The notes below the pieces were generated by a model, which worked only from the letters and a program-made list of their open reading frames with translations, was not told where the DNA came from and searched no databases. From positions 476,270-540,269 of the forward strand of contig CAJNOJ010000010.1 of NCBI GenBank assembly GCA_905250025.1: 64,000 bases of DNA, read 5' to 3'. The position numbers were made by a program, and so were the translations under genes. Positions 10,651-23,160 of the stretch are shown here, piece by piece (within the stretch, counting starts at the first letter, position 1; every line of letters starts with the position of its first letter). This DNA is from Adineta ricciae. Lineage: Eukaryota > Rotifera > Eurotatoria > Adinetida > Adinetidae.

Positions 10651-11095
10651 GCTTTTTTTTTCTTTGTAAATATTCTACAAATATAAACAAACGAAAAATG
10701 AAATAACTCTCACGCCTAAATAAGTCCCGTTCTATTCGTAAAACCTGTAGAAAAATAGTTGCTATCGATTTTCGTACTTCACTCCGAATATACATATACA
10801 TATATATATACTAATCCAATGTCATATACTGCATATATATAGATAAAAACAAAAGAAAATTTAAAATTGAATCTTTTAATGTAAATAAATGCCATATTTC
10901 AATATATGGGAAAGATGCAACATACGAAATCAGATCCAGATGTTGACCAATCAGAGTATTTTGAATATTCGTTAAAAAATAAAACAAAATTATGCAAAAA
11001 AAAGTCCGCATACTCCTATATCACAGTATATTGATCATTATTGCCTTTCTCCTATTATCAAAAGAAATGCTGGTATAAAAAATAAAGAAAAAAAA
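10651..11095. other. Intergenic AT-rich sequence
   Basis: About 445 bases with a short CATATA/TATA repeat near 10793-10812. No gene seen. Confidence 0.6.
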
Positions 11096-13060
11096 TCACT
11101 GAGCAATCGTTGGAAATGCAGTAATACGAAGTCGTGCAGCGCCCATTGGTATCAATAATAAAGTTTCATCAGCTTGTTGACTTTGAACGGGTGATTGTGG
11201 TAATAATCCGACCACATTTTCACTATCTGCTTTCCAGTCTGGTATGCGACGACCACGCGCTTCAAGATTCAAAGGAATAGCATCCCTTGTAAAAATATTA
11301 ACCGAATCTGTTTTGGTTTTTCGTCGTTTCAGCGACCATTTATCAACGCTCGATAATACTAATCCATAATTCCAGTTTGATTTTGCTCTTACTTCGTATT
11401 CGGGCCATTCCTCTGTTCCACCAATTCGATTGTATTGTTCATCAATAGCTAATGAAAATGTTAGCGGACCGTAGCTGATGGATGCAGCACTACGATTCGT
11501 TGTCCACTTTGTCAAATTTAACTTAAATGGAATGTTCAATGTTAAAACATCACTGTCTTGCCAAAGACGGTCTAGAATAAGATACGAACCGTTCATTGGT
11601 GTTGCTTCGTTGAATACAACACTTCCATTTAGAGAAAGCTTTGGCGCTGCTTTACACCAACTCGGTACACGTAGATAAAGCTTGAATTGTGTCGATGAAG
11701 GTAACTGAAAACGGAATTGTACGTTACTATCAAATGGATAATCAGTTTCTTCGATGATTGTGACTGGTGTACCATTATTAGCACCAACCAATGCTGTTAC
11801 CTGACTCGATACATAAAGCGATGCGCATAGGCCACCGTCATAGGTTGCTAACCATGCTGTTTCGGCATAATACGGCCATCCCATGCCATAATTATGCGGA
11901 CAACAACGATATTGATGAACTCCAGGTTTAAAGGAAAGCATAGCCCAATTATTTTGAAACTGTTGTTGACTTTTTGCTTGATCATCAAGTTGAATGCAGT
12001 TAGCACATGTTATATAGTGCGTGCCACGTGTAAGATATGGATCAAATGCTGCTGGTAATGAATTGAATGCCAATATTTCACACCGGTCGCTCCATATACA
12101 ATCACCAGTAATTCTCGTCAAAATTTCGAAACTATTCATCAGCTCAACAATACCACACGTTTCTATACCTTGTCGAGGATCGCCGTATCCTGTGCGACAA
12201 TTTTCATCGCCTGCAAAGCCACCGCCAGGAAATTGTCCATATTTCTCAAAGACTTTTTGATAGTCGTCGTAAGTCGCTTGAAGAAAACGAGGATCTGGTG
12301 GGTTAGCAACCAAGGAATAAACCGCTGGTTCACGAAATCCCTGTGAAATATTCACATTATGCCATGTTGGCAAATCATCTATCCAGTCGACTGAATTGGC
12401 GTGAATCTTTTTGATTAAATCGAGTAACCAATCTGTGTCCGTCGTTCGATTATACAACCAAATGAGTGCTTCAATAGTATCAGCCCATCGAGTTGCAGCC
12501 CAACCACGCACAAAGACACCAACTGGTTGTTCATTCATAAATTGAAAATATCTTAAAAGAAATGGAATTAATCGGCCATCATTCGTAAATTCATAAAATG
12601 AACGAAGGACATAGAATAATGGCATCGCAGGCCAAAATTCAGGACCGCCTTCTAAGGAAGTACGAAGAGCGTTCGGACCGAACCATCCATCAGCCTGTTG
12701 ACTACTTAGAATTCCATCGATCCAGCGAAGGGCCAGCCCTAAGACTTCCGGATCACCAGTGACAAAGCCAAGATCAGCATAACCTCGTAACCAATATGGT
12801 AATTCTTCTCCAGCGCCTTTAGCTGGATCTATCCAGCCACATTGCTCATAGATAAGATAATCGGATACCTCGAAAAATTTTCCATTCAAACCATTGACTT
12901 GTAGTCTTAATTGGCCCAGTAACCAGCCAACTGGCTTTACTGCACCAGGTGGAAGTTTTTGAAACGGAACTGGTTGAACAGGCGCACGGTTTTGATAATA
13001 ATGACCATTCGATGTATCATTCGGCGGCACTTTCACGCAATTCACCACTTGAATTTGCAT
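11096..13060 (-). CDS. Glycoside hydrolase family 127-like (beta-L-arabinofuranosidase type, DUF1680)
   Basis: Uninterrupted 654-residue frame. The start VPFQKLPPGAVKPVGWLLGQ with a following LIYEQCGW, GYADLGF, GWFGP and an (alpha/alpha)6-barrel-like body match the GH127/DUF1680 family, then a C-terminal beta region (LYLRVPSWC, SYGPLTFSLAI). The family's zinc-site residues are visible as ETCG (near residue 299) and YRCCPHN (near residue 384); Glu and Cys there form the active site in characterised GH127 enzymes, which release L-arabinofuranose. There is no obvious signal peptide. The family is mainly bacterial, fungal and plant. The lack of introns in a locus whose neighbours average several suggests horizontal acquisition. 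Confidence 0.85.
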   Translation of the reverse strand: MQIQVVNCVKVPPNDTSNGHYYQNRAPVQPVPFQKLPPGAVKPVGWLLGQLRLQVNGLNGKFFEVSDYLIYEQCGWIDPAKGAGEELPYWLRGYADLGFVTGDPEVLGLALRWIDGILSSQQADGWFGPNALRTSLEGGPEFWPAMPLFYVLRSFYEFTNDGRLIPFLLRYFQFMNEQPVGVFVRGWAATRWADTIEALIWLYNRTTDTDWLLDLIKKIHANSVDWIDDLPTWHNVNISQGFREPAVYSLVANPPDPRFLQATYDDYQKVFEKYGQFPGGGFAGDENCRTGYGDPRQGIETCGIVELMNSFEILTRITGDCIWSDRCEILAFNSLPAAFDPYLTRGTHYITCANCIQLDDQAKSQQQFQNNWAMLSFKPGVHQYRCCPHNYGMGWPYYAETAWLATYDGGLCASLYVSSQVTALVGANNGTPVTIIEETDYPFDSNVQFRFQLPSSTQFKLYLRVPSWCKAAPKLSLNGSVVFNEATPMNGSYLILDRLWQDSDVLTLNIPFKLNLTKWTTNRSAASISYGPLTFSLAIDEQYNRIGGTEEWPEYEVRAKSNWNYGLVLSSVDKWSLKRRKTKTDSVNIFTRDAIPLNLEARGRRIPDWKADSENVVGLLPQSPVQSQQADETLLLIPMGAARLRITAFPTIAQ

Positions 13061-13444
13061 CTAAAAAAGCCAGGAAAATTCTTGGTTAGAAAAGAACACA
13101 AAAAAAACACAAGCAAATAGAATTGTTTTTATCGAAATAACCGATTGTATTCATCGTAACATATATGTGTGTATATATATATTCGAAAATATTTTCACAC
13201 TGTCAATAAAAAGAAAGAAACATCCTGTACACCATCACATTAGCCGTAGAACCGAATTGGAAGAATCAAAAGGAAAAGGTACATTTAAAAAAAGAACACA
13301 TTGTGTGGCAATTGGTTGAATTTTGTTCACAACGAGCATTGCACGTGAAGACGAAAGATGTAAATAATGGAGAACACAACGAAATAAACTATTGAATTGA
13401 CTAGTTATAGATACATCTCTCACTGTCGACCGAAGAATTCGATT
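13061..13444. other. Intergenic sequence
   Basis: About 380 bases, A/T-rich, with a short GTATAT repeat near 13167-13182. No gene seen. Confidence 0.55.
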
Positions 13445-16400
13445 TTAGGAAAGAAATAAGATTTGAGGAGGTGCTGTTGTCGATGTCGTTGATGAAAGGC
13501 GACTTTCAATTGTATGTAAATGTCGTTCACGATCAGCAACATACAAACGGCGTCGATCAACTTTTGAAACACATATAGCAACAATCGGACGTGAACGTAA
13601 TTGAGGAAATTCAAGCTGACGCAGCAACGTCAAATCCCATGTTGACCACATTGATATAAGACCATTCTCAAAACCACCAAATAAAACATTCACTGCTGTA
13701 CCTTCAGGCGCCGTTGTAAAACATAAACAATTCAATTGTTCTGAAAATGTTAAACAACCAATTAAATCACAATTACATGTTAAATACGATAAATGCCATT
13801 GACTACCACTGGACGATAAATAAGGGATATGAGCTGTGGTNATGGAAAAGACATTTGAAAGAAACGATGATTATATTCTCAAAATATTCGTACCTAAAAA
13901 TGACCGTCCGGCTAATTTATTCAATTGCATTAAGTAATCGAAATTTGTCATATGACCTTGTTTCCACGTGCTCTGAATATCTGTTACTGTTTCTGCATAT
14001 TTCTCGTGAACTAAATTACGCTTTCGCAATAGATTATACAGATTATCTCGATCATTGATAGCCACATGTGCAATCATCAACGTGATACCATTGATGAAAA
14101 ATAATTCTAATGCGATGTCTTTTAACATGAAACGTCGTTTGTACATTTCACATATGTCTTCAATAGCAATGGAAAATGAATTTGAATCATCGTTGAATGA
14201 ATGATGGTTGTAACCGACAGTGGTCATTGCTGAATTGACACTCTTAGTTTTTGACAGGCCAGATATTTGCTCATCAGCAACGAAGTACAGTCGAGTTGTA
14301 CTTACAAGTAATTCACCTTTGATTTCGTCATTAGGTGTGACGTTCGTACAACGACATTGAAATTCGAGTTTTTCATTACGATATAGCACTGTTTGCATGT
14401 TGAGTGATTGATAATGTCGAGAATCGAAGAGATATGACAATGGAGGATTCGCGAGTTGTTCATCGGGAACTTGAGGTTGAAAGAAACGCTTTTGCATTAA
14501 GCAATAGGCGCGTTGTAAGCGACGACGTTCACGTTGTGGACTTTCAGTTGGATCAAGCTCCCAAAACTTTGGATATGATAACGATTCGTACCAAACGCCA
14601 TATTCGTGTGTCAATTGGGATATCAGTTGATGCCAGAGATGTTTCGTACGTAGATCCAGACTTTGCGCTGTACGAAGATGTTCGAGGAATTTTTTGCGCT
14701 CATGGCCTTGTAAATTGATCACATCTTGCGTAATTTCCATGGCACGCGTTGTGATTATCGATACAGTCACATTCGTAAATGCTTGCAAGGAGTTTTGATG
14801 AGCTGATAGTATACGCTTTTGCATGGTATCAATCACTTGATTAAGCGTATTTTTATATTCGAGACGTTTTTCGTCAACAACCGATGACCAACTAATACAG
14901 ACGGGCGATGGTGACGGGGTCGCTTGATTAGAACGGCGTCGTACACGATCAGGAGAAACAGGCGTTTGAACATTACTCGATGATGACGTGTCTTGTGATG
15001 GCACGAACAATGGCCACTCGAACGAATGACGTTGTTGAGCAACTCGTGAATTACTACGAAGAAGTTGAGCAGCTAAAGAAAAGCATATGCGAAGAACATG
15101 AGATGAAAACAATGATCGTTCTTACGTGTTATTGGTGATAGTTTAAGTAAATGATCAGCTAATGCTCGTCGTTGAGCAGCACTAGCATCATTCATTGACA
15201 ACGATGGTATATTGACGGTACACATGAGATCTCGAAATGCGTTGATGACACTCTGGTAGTTATTGATTGATGTTTGTTGGTTGGTTGTCATTTCGCTACT
15301 AGCGGACGAAACGGAAAGCGAAAGTGAAGATGATCGGTCGAAAACTTGTCGAACAGATACGTTCTGTTCATCATTGCTCGTTGATAAATTTATAGCTATA
15401 TCAGGTTCTACGTCTTCAAGTTTACTGGATGACGAGTTTCCTTCATCTTCTTTGGCAACTTTGCTTTTAGTCTGATCTTTCGCTGTAGATTTCGTCGCTT
15501 TTTGTTTTGTAGAGATATTCACCGTATGTGATGACTCTTCTCCGTTCGTATACGTCTGTGTGGTATTCGCTATTGTTGCATGTCCCGAGTCAGTAGATTT
15601 CCTCGACAGTTCGGTCGAATTTGAACTAGAAACCGGCTCATATTCAACTAAATTCGGTGATGTTTCGGAGAGTGCTTGCAGATAAATTAATATCTGATGG
15701 TAAATGTAACATTGGGTATCATTTAGTAGTAAATATTCCAAAATAGCTCTGGCATTTGGTTGATCGATGATATGTTTCAAGATTTGAATTCGAAAGAAGA
15801 ACCGCTGTTTCTCAGGATCGAGAGTTATTGTCAGTAGCTTTTGTCCAATCTGTTTGATAATATCTCCGCAGCGAAACATAATCAATGACATCTGATGACG
15901 AGTATTCACATGACTTGGACGTTTCTCAATTAAATATGCGATACCAATCAAACATATATCTAGTAAACGTACGGTAAAGCTTTCTAATAATGAACATTCA
16001 TTATGGAACGAATAGATATAATCAAGTGCTAATTGTAAAAATTGACGGAATCGATCGCTATGCTCCACTGTCGTCGGATTAACACTTGTATCATCAGATC
16101 TGTTTCGACGTAACGTGGATGAGTACGACGAAACTTTCGTGGACGTTGGGTTTTCGACGAAATCGATGATAGAATTAAACATGCTCGATACTGTTTGATG
16201 AAAAATTCGTCGACTGGTTTTAGAAGAATCTAAATGACAAAAACAAGTTTGTTCTGTCGAAAGTCCGTGTGTTCGAGTGGTCTAAGAAGCACGCTTCAGG
16301 AAATGAACTGAATATGCGTGTCTCAGAAATGAGGCGAGAGTTCGAATCTCTCCACGGACATTTGTTTTTTCCTACTCACTTTCGTCTTCGATCGTATAAT

Positions 16401-19400
16401 TCATCATCATCATTCCAATAATATTGTTGATAATCGATACGAATGAAATATCTTCTTTGATACTGGTCGTAAAGATATTCACGATCAAAGAATTGAGACA
16501 AGCTTGCACGTGTGTTATAGTTTTCTCTTGAGAGGTCGATATGGCTGATGAGAGTGTATTGAATAGAACTTGAATGATGCCGATATCGACGAGAAAATGT
16601 CGATTCTCATCGTTCGATCGAAGAATGATTTCATTGAGTAAGTTTAAGAGTAATTCACAGAGGGGGACATTCGTCATACTAAGTTTCTCGATCAATGAAA
16701 GTATCAATGCAAAACCTACGCGTGATCGAGGGCACGGTGGAGATGATGAAACAATGGCAAAATATTGTTCACTTTCGAAAATTTGCTCAGATAAGCTAAA
16801 AACAAAAGAATGCACAATTTTGTGTTCAGAATAATATTCAGTTCAATACGTCCAAACAAACCTTAATTTCACATTGAAGTTTGTTGGACGTTGTAATGCA
16901 ATCGATGCGCAAATCTCGACCAAATCCTGTTCATCATCACGTCCATCCAATTGATGATAAATCTGATTAGCTAACATTGTATGTAGATCCGCTCGTAGAA
17001 CATCATTTTGTACTTTATCTCGGTCCATACGTTTGAGAACAATATCTAACAATTTTAAACATTGGACGCGTTTGGTCATTGATCCATCGAGTAACAAGAC
17101 AATGAGAATATTCAGCCGAAATACGTGATCGACTAACTTTATCATCAAACGATCGGATACTGTCAGAGCTATGTTTGTTAGTAAGCGTAGAATACCTGTC
17201 GAAAGATGATCGATATTATGAGGACGATCTTTGACTTTCAACATGTTTGATTCGACATTGAACGTTTTCGATGGTGAAATTGTTGTTGTGGTTGTTGTCG
17301 CTGTAGCTGCGTTTGAACTCGTACGATGACAGGCCACACGTCGAGTATTCAACGAGTCAGTTTCATTCGCCATCGATATTGATGATGATAAAATATCCGC
17401 AAACGAATGAGATCGACGAATACTTGCAGTCTCCTCAGTCGAACATTGTGCCAATCCACCCGAATGATTCATCGTCGTCGAGCGTTTGCGGTCCAAGACT
17501 TTCGCATGGCTTTTTTCGATTATATGTGTACGGTTTTCATAGTAGTTAAATGGTTTAGTAATAAAATAAAAATGTTCTTTATTGTATGTTACATATGTTC
17601 GAATCAATGGATGAATCAAAAGAATAAAATTCATTCCTAATGCAATGACATTAATATCGCCTTCAATCAAAGCTTCGACAATGTTGACTAAACGTTCTGC
17701 GACTTCTTCGTCGTTGGTGATCCGCTGCTGTTCATCGATAATTTCTTGACATAGAGTTAGAAGATGTTCCAATGTGAAATATGTTTTGAATATTTGTCGA
17801 TTGACGTAAAAGTACTTGCTATTGTTTTGTTCCGATAGTAGGTCGTTGAAAATCGCCAAGATTTGATAGAAGATTTTCGTATGATTATACCAGATTCTCC
17901 AATCGAGCAGAACCAATCGAAATAGATTTATATCATAGAGACGATGTTGATTCTGACTTAGACATTTTTCAAGTAAAAGTTCGTAGAATTCATTTGTGAT
18001 GTGACGTGTACACTCATTTGTAGTTAAAATCTTCACGATCAAACGATAACCGTCAAGTGAATTGAATAAATCGTAATAGGATTTGATTTTCCATATCGAT
18101 GTAAAGATAATATCAGTTATATGACAGATCGATATTGACGATTGGTATGCATTGATTTCGATGATTTTGCCAAAGAGATAGATGAAATTCAAAATGCCAC
18201 CTAGTTGTTCGCAAATGTTCAGAATATTACTCGATTGTTCGAGAGAAATCTTCGATGGTAATGAGATGGTGGTGGTAGTTGTGACGAGATTTTCATCGTT
18301 AGTTGTAATCGATGATGTCACGTTTGCCGATGTCGAAGATAGGAATGGCAGAAGTTTATTGAGACGACTCGGTGCTGTATCTTCGCTGGCATCAGCGTTT
18401 GAATTGAATAGAAATAATGTCCAAGGATTATTCGATGTATAAGAGGCGAGAAGTGAACGCTTTAATACTGTATGCCAAGAATTTTGTTCAATTTCAAATT
18501 GATCGATCGACATCAGTGAATGCACACGAGTAAAACGTTGGTAAATCCAATAATGCACCAGCGACTGCTGTTGTTGACTGCCAGTCAAAAAATGCCAGTG
18601 ATCCGAACCAAGACTGTACAAGTATGTCGGAATGTAGTCATTATTTAATCCATTGAACAAATCCACTTTATCGAAAAGTAAAATACTGCCGAGATCATAA
18701 TAAAATGATGTACAAGTGTCTAAGGATTGTTGACCAATGGAGATCGACCAAGGTTTTGTTGAATTTGAGGAATACAGAGCAGGAAGAGGATGAAGTTTTG
18801 CGAAAGATGTTTGTCCATTCAGACAAACACGGACTGTATTGGTTGTTTTCGATATTGTCAAGAATATATGAGACCAAGATTCACGTGGAACGCTATGCAA
18901 ATGGATGTGGAAATCAGATAAATCTGCAAAGCAAAGTTAGAAAAAGAAATCGTCTATTTGCTTCGCCTAACTTACGCTGTTCGGTCGACGTGACTGTTAG
19001 CTGAACGATTTTTAAGTAAATATTTGGCTTTGAGTCGATCCAAAATTGCAATTGTATGCCTTCATGATGTAGTGTAAGAATATGTAGCATAGATCGATGT
19101 TCTTTTTTGTTAATATCTTCGCCACGCTCATCAGAATTTTCTTCCACAGTTTCATATTTATCAAACGGGTAATTGACTCGTAGCCAAAGAGCGAGTGTTA
19201 GCGGAAAATGAAATTGCACTGATTTCAGAGTTTCAGTCACAAATGCGCATTGTCGAACATAATTATAACTATTTGAAATGTTAGAATCATGTTCGATCTG
19301 GGGATATTTTAATGAAAGTAATTGATCTAATGTTAATCGTAAGTTGTTTCCACCTTTGGATGTCACTATGGATGATAATGGCATTGAGCAGAACGAACGA

Positions 19401-22400
19401 GGCTGATTGGAGTCAATTTGATGAACGAGATGTTTGAATAGACGAAGTAATGGACCGACAAGCGATGGATGAGTCAAAATCAACTTGAAACATTGATCAA
19501 GTTGATTGACAGTTATTGATTGTGACCAGAGGAATTGTAGAAGAGTGATAATCAGTGAGCTTAGAGCGTCTTTTTGAAGGAATGCTGAACGTGGAACTGT
19601 TTTTGTCAAACAAGTGAAAAGATAACCGTCGATATTTAATCGTTTCAGAACAGTACAATTGTAACTATTCGCACGAATCAATGATGATAGTAATTCCAGG
19701 TAAGCAACAAGGTTTGTGACCTAAAATCACGGAAACGATTGTTGACGAATGATAAATCACATTGATACTCACATAAATCGATGTTTTGTTCGTCATTTGT
19801 TGATCACTCCATTCATTATCAACATTTTGCCAAGCGATTTCCAATCCTAGAATGATTAGTTCAGGAAAAAGGATTAAATTCGAGTAACTCGTTTGATTTT
19901 GCTGTGTAACAGTCTCTGTCGGTGTATCTCCGCTGAGTGATTCAATATCACCATGATAAATTTCATCGCCATCGTTATCGTCATCGATATTTGTTGTTGA
20001 CGATGACGAATCTAGTGAACTTTCATCATCTGTTTCATCATTCATAGGACTTTTATGAGTCGTCGTAGTTCTCCATCGTCGTCGTTTGTTCTGATACTGT
20101 TCGGATAAAGATAAACGTACAAGTAATTCGAACCACGACGAATTATAACGATTGTTTTCACTGTACAAACGAATGTCATCAAGAATTAGTTTATAATTGA
20201 AAGCACTATCATAAGACTTTATGTGATAGGACACAGCAACAAGCACACAAGCAATGATTGCTGGTTGAATCGTTGATTTCTGGTTTAACATCATTTGAAA
20301 CTGTTCGTACAGATGCGTGTGACATAAGTGAGCATAGAATGCTTGCCGAAATGTCGGGCTTTTCTGTAGAAGAATGATTAATATGTGACAAAGATTGTCA
20401 ATTACACCATTGGACAACGAACATAAATTGGTTAATTTGATAATCAACTGCAGAAATGACTCTGATATGACTAAATTCGACGAATTTGACGATGCGGTTA
20501 ATAAACAACCTAAAACTGGCAATGTATGAATCAACGTCGATGGTAATAAAGATGATAAAGTGATTAATGTGTTCGATAGAGATATAAATGGTATGTCAAG
20601 AGGATTATCAAATAAAAGATTGGGCAAGATTTGAATAAGATATTCGATCATCTCGACATTAGTTGAGTCTTGTGTTGACGGATTCGTTCGGTAGAATTCT
20701 AATGCTGGAATGAAGCAAGATTTTAACGCTAATTGTTTATCAGCTTTCGAACAGCATTGAATGAGATCGGGAAATACTTGAGCTAGTTTTAAGGAATAAT
20801 GTGATGTTCGTTGAAATAAATGACTGGACAGGTAAGACCAAAAGATACTGTTGTCGACCAATTGTATATCATGGTGATGATAGTTAGGATTACGTTGGGA
20901 ACAGTTCGAGAGAAGAAGAAATGCACGACGAAGTAAATAAATCGATTGTTGTTCAAACGAATGAACTGTTTTTTCATTTGCTTTCAGATGATTGATTCTG
21001 GATAGAAGTGTTCGATAGTACGAAAGAGAATAACATGAACATGAACCATACATGGATAAGTACGATAAACAATCCTAAAAAAATCGTATTGAACAGTGAC
21101 GAAACTCGTTAGCTACAACTCTTTTGGATACTTACATGAATGAAAGAAAAGGATGGTTGAGTCGATTCCAATTCTTTAATAGCTAACCGTAGTAATTTAT
21201 CATAAAAAGCACTGACAACACAAATCCGTTTGGTTTGACCATTATCGGCATTATCATCTTTTATTTCAATTGTTCCATTCAGATTTGTTCGATTGTTGAT
21301 TGAAATTTCGAATGTGTTCTGATGGTGATGTAAAATATAAGCTTGTTCGTAACTATTCTCCCAGTAAGTTTTATTAAAACGTCGATTCTGTTTGCGATGT
21401 AAATCTGCCGAACGATAGATTTTCAAATGTTTCAATATTCGTGAGCAATACTCGAGTAACTGTTTCGAATAGGATTCATTTTGTTGATTAGATTTTAAGT
21501 GAGTAAATAACAGAAAATAATCACTAAGTAGAAATTGACTAAGTAGTTTTGGTAGGTCATCATTTGTCTGCCGTTGATTGAGATTGATCTGTTCAATATT
21601 ACGCAGAGTATTTTCGATTAATAATGCGAAACTTAGAAGAACATCGTATCCAAGTTGAACAAGAAATTGGGATGAAGACGATGATGATGATAACAAAGAA
21701 TGATGGATACGAGTGATTAGGGAACCGATTGGATTCGACGAGAAACAAGTGATAGATTTCGATGGATTGTACAGGAGAATTTGTCGTAGAATTAAATAGA
21801 GAGAGCGAAGTCTTCTTTGATAAAGCCAAAGAATTTTATATTCAGTTGTTAAATGTGGAAGGGATAAGTCAATAAATGCTTGAGCGACTTCGATATGTTC
21901 AGTAGTGATCTCTGGTGTTGAGCTTTCTGAATTGCCGGGGGAGTAAAACAGACGGACAATGATACTGAAGATATAGTCTAGTGTTTCGGATATATTGTGG
22001 GTTTCGATGATCGATTGATCATTTTGTTCGGGATTGAAATTAGAATCAATCAATGGAATGTTTGATAATGCTAAAAAGAATAAGAGTTGACAATGGAATG
22101 TTATCTTTCGAAAATATAAACCTTTTTCTGCATCTTGGTTTGATATAGATGAATAACAAAATGGAATCAGTTTAATGAGGAACAGGCCACAATCACGTGA
22201 TTGAATACGATTATATGTCGTCTAGAAAAGATTTTCGATAAGAAGAATTCTTCGAAAAATCGTATTCGGATATACAAACATGAATTTCTGTGGTGTAAAA
22301 TTGTTTCAGTAAAGTCAGTCCATCATTGCTCAAATACTTGATTAACTCGGATAAATCGTCTGTCATAGATATTTGTCCAACATTTGTATAAAACGTTCGA

Positions 22401-22414
22401 ATCAATTGAGACAT
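13445..22414 (-). CDS. Neurobeachin-like BEACH protein, interrupted by an assembly gap
   Basis: A large multi-exon gene starting MSQLIRTFYTNVGQISM at 22414, about ten exons with mostly 45-60-base introns. In order: helical armadillo-like N-terminal regions (exons down to about 19.7 kb); a concanavalin-like part (LALWLRVNYPF around 19.2 kb; ESWSHIFLTISKTTNTVRV around 18.9 kb); a DUF4704-like stretch (LLTNIALTVSDRLMIKLVDH around 17.1 kb); a PH-BEACH domain (LEFQCRCTNVTPNDEIKGEL around 14.3 kb); and the first residues of the BEACH domain (HMTNFDYLMQLNKLAGRSF). The frame then enters an intron and the n at 13842; beyond it only a C-terminal WD40 part remains (FGGFENGLISMWSTWDL). BEACH proteins act in vesicle traffic. 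Domain order fits the NBEAL group; no FYVE domain is present. Confidence 0.85.
13842..13842. other. Assembly gap (single n) inside the BEACH gene
   Basis: The n lies between the intron that follows the opening of the BEACH domain and the last WD40 repeats. By family architecture, most of BEACH and several WD40 repeats (several hundred residues) should lie here. The flanks do not overlap one another, unlike at 6424. Confidence 0.85.
16263..16360 (+). tRNA. tRNA-Leu(CAG) with a short anticodon-loop intron
   Basis: Acceptor stem GTCCGTG (16263-16269) pairs with CACGGAC (16353-16359), discriminator A at 16360. D-arm TTC..GAGTGGTCTAA..GAA. The anticodon stem CACGC/GCGTG encloses TTCAGG followed by about 14 extra bases before the stem closes, read as an intron after position 37; anticodon CAG. 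A long variable arm (CTCA-GAAA-TGAG) marks a leucine-type tRNA. T-arm GAGAG-TTCGAAT-CTCTC. The gene lies on the opposite strand inside an intron (16379-16230, about 150 bases) of the neurobeachin-like gene, whose other introns are mostly 45-60 bases. Confidence 0.9.
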
Positions 22415-23160
22415 GATTATTCAATGGATATGCACCAACAATCTGCATATCTAAAACAACGAGTCGTTATTCGATATCTTCAGGTTATATCAACCCTTCA
22501 CTCGGGTAACTAGTCATTTTAATACCCTTAAAACAAATAAATAGAACAAGAATATGAGTCGTGTCCTGTGCAGTATTCGTGTAGATTCCTATTGGCTGAT
22601 ACGCCTCTCAGGCTGATATCAAATCAGATTCTTTCGACAGAAGATAAGAGAGCACGACTCAAAGTCAATTGATTTGATTTGATTTGTATCGAAATTTTTC
22701 ATTCCAATTACAAATATTTCCAGAGAAAATCGTCGATTGTGCGTTCGGCTACATTGATACTAGCGACAAATGATTGTTTCAGATGGAAAATGTTGTATAC
22801 AATGTCATCTACAGCTTTCGTTTGAGATTCTTCCACTTGATTGATTAATAACCTCGTTTTCTAATTTTTGGAGATCAGTGAACTGAAGAAACATCAGCCT
22901 TTTTACTCTGATTCTACTACCTGCTTGGATGCGCATCCATGTGAAACGTTAAATAAAGCATTGTCACGCATGTTCTATGATGATTAATTTCATCGCGATA
23001 CTTCTATACTGAGATAAGTAGAGAAGAACGCGTCTATTCGAATGGGAAAATTGAACGAGAATCGCTCGATGTTTTATTAAAATATTTTTCATTTCGAGAC
23101 CGGCGAAAACGAAGCAATAAATAACAAATACAAAAAAAAGAGAATAATTTAGTAGAAATA
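22415..23160. other. Intergenic sequence upstream of the neurobeachin-like gene
   Basis: About 745 bases without a supported gene. A 9-base inverted repeat TGAGTCGTG/CACGACTCA (22555-22563 and 22653-22661) and a TTTGA-type short repeat near 22668-22685 are visible. Confidence 0.55.
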
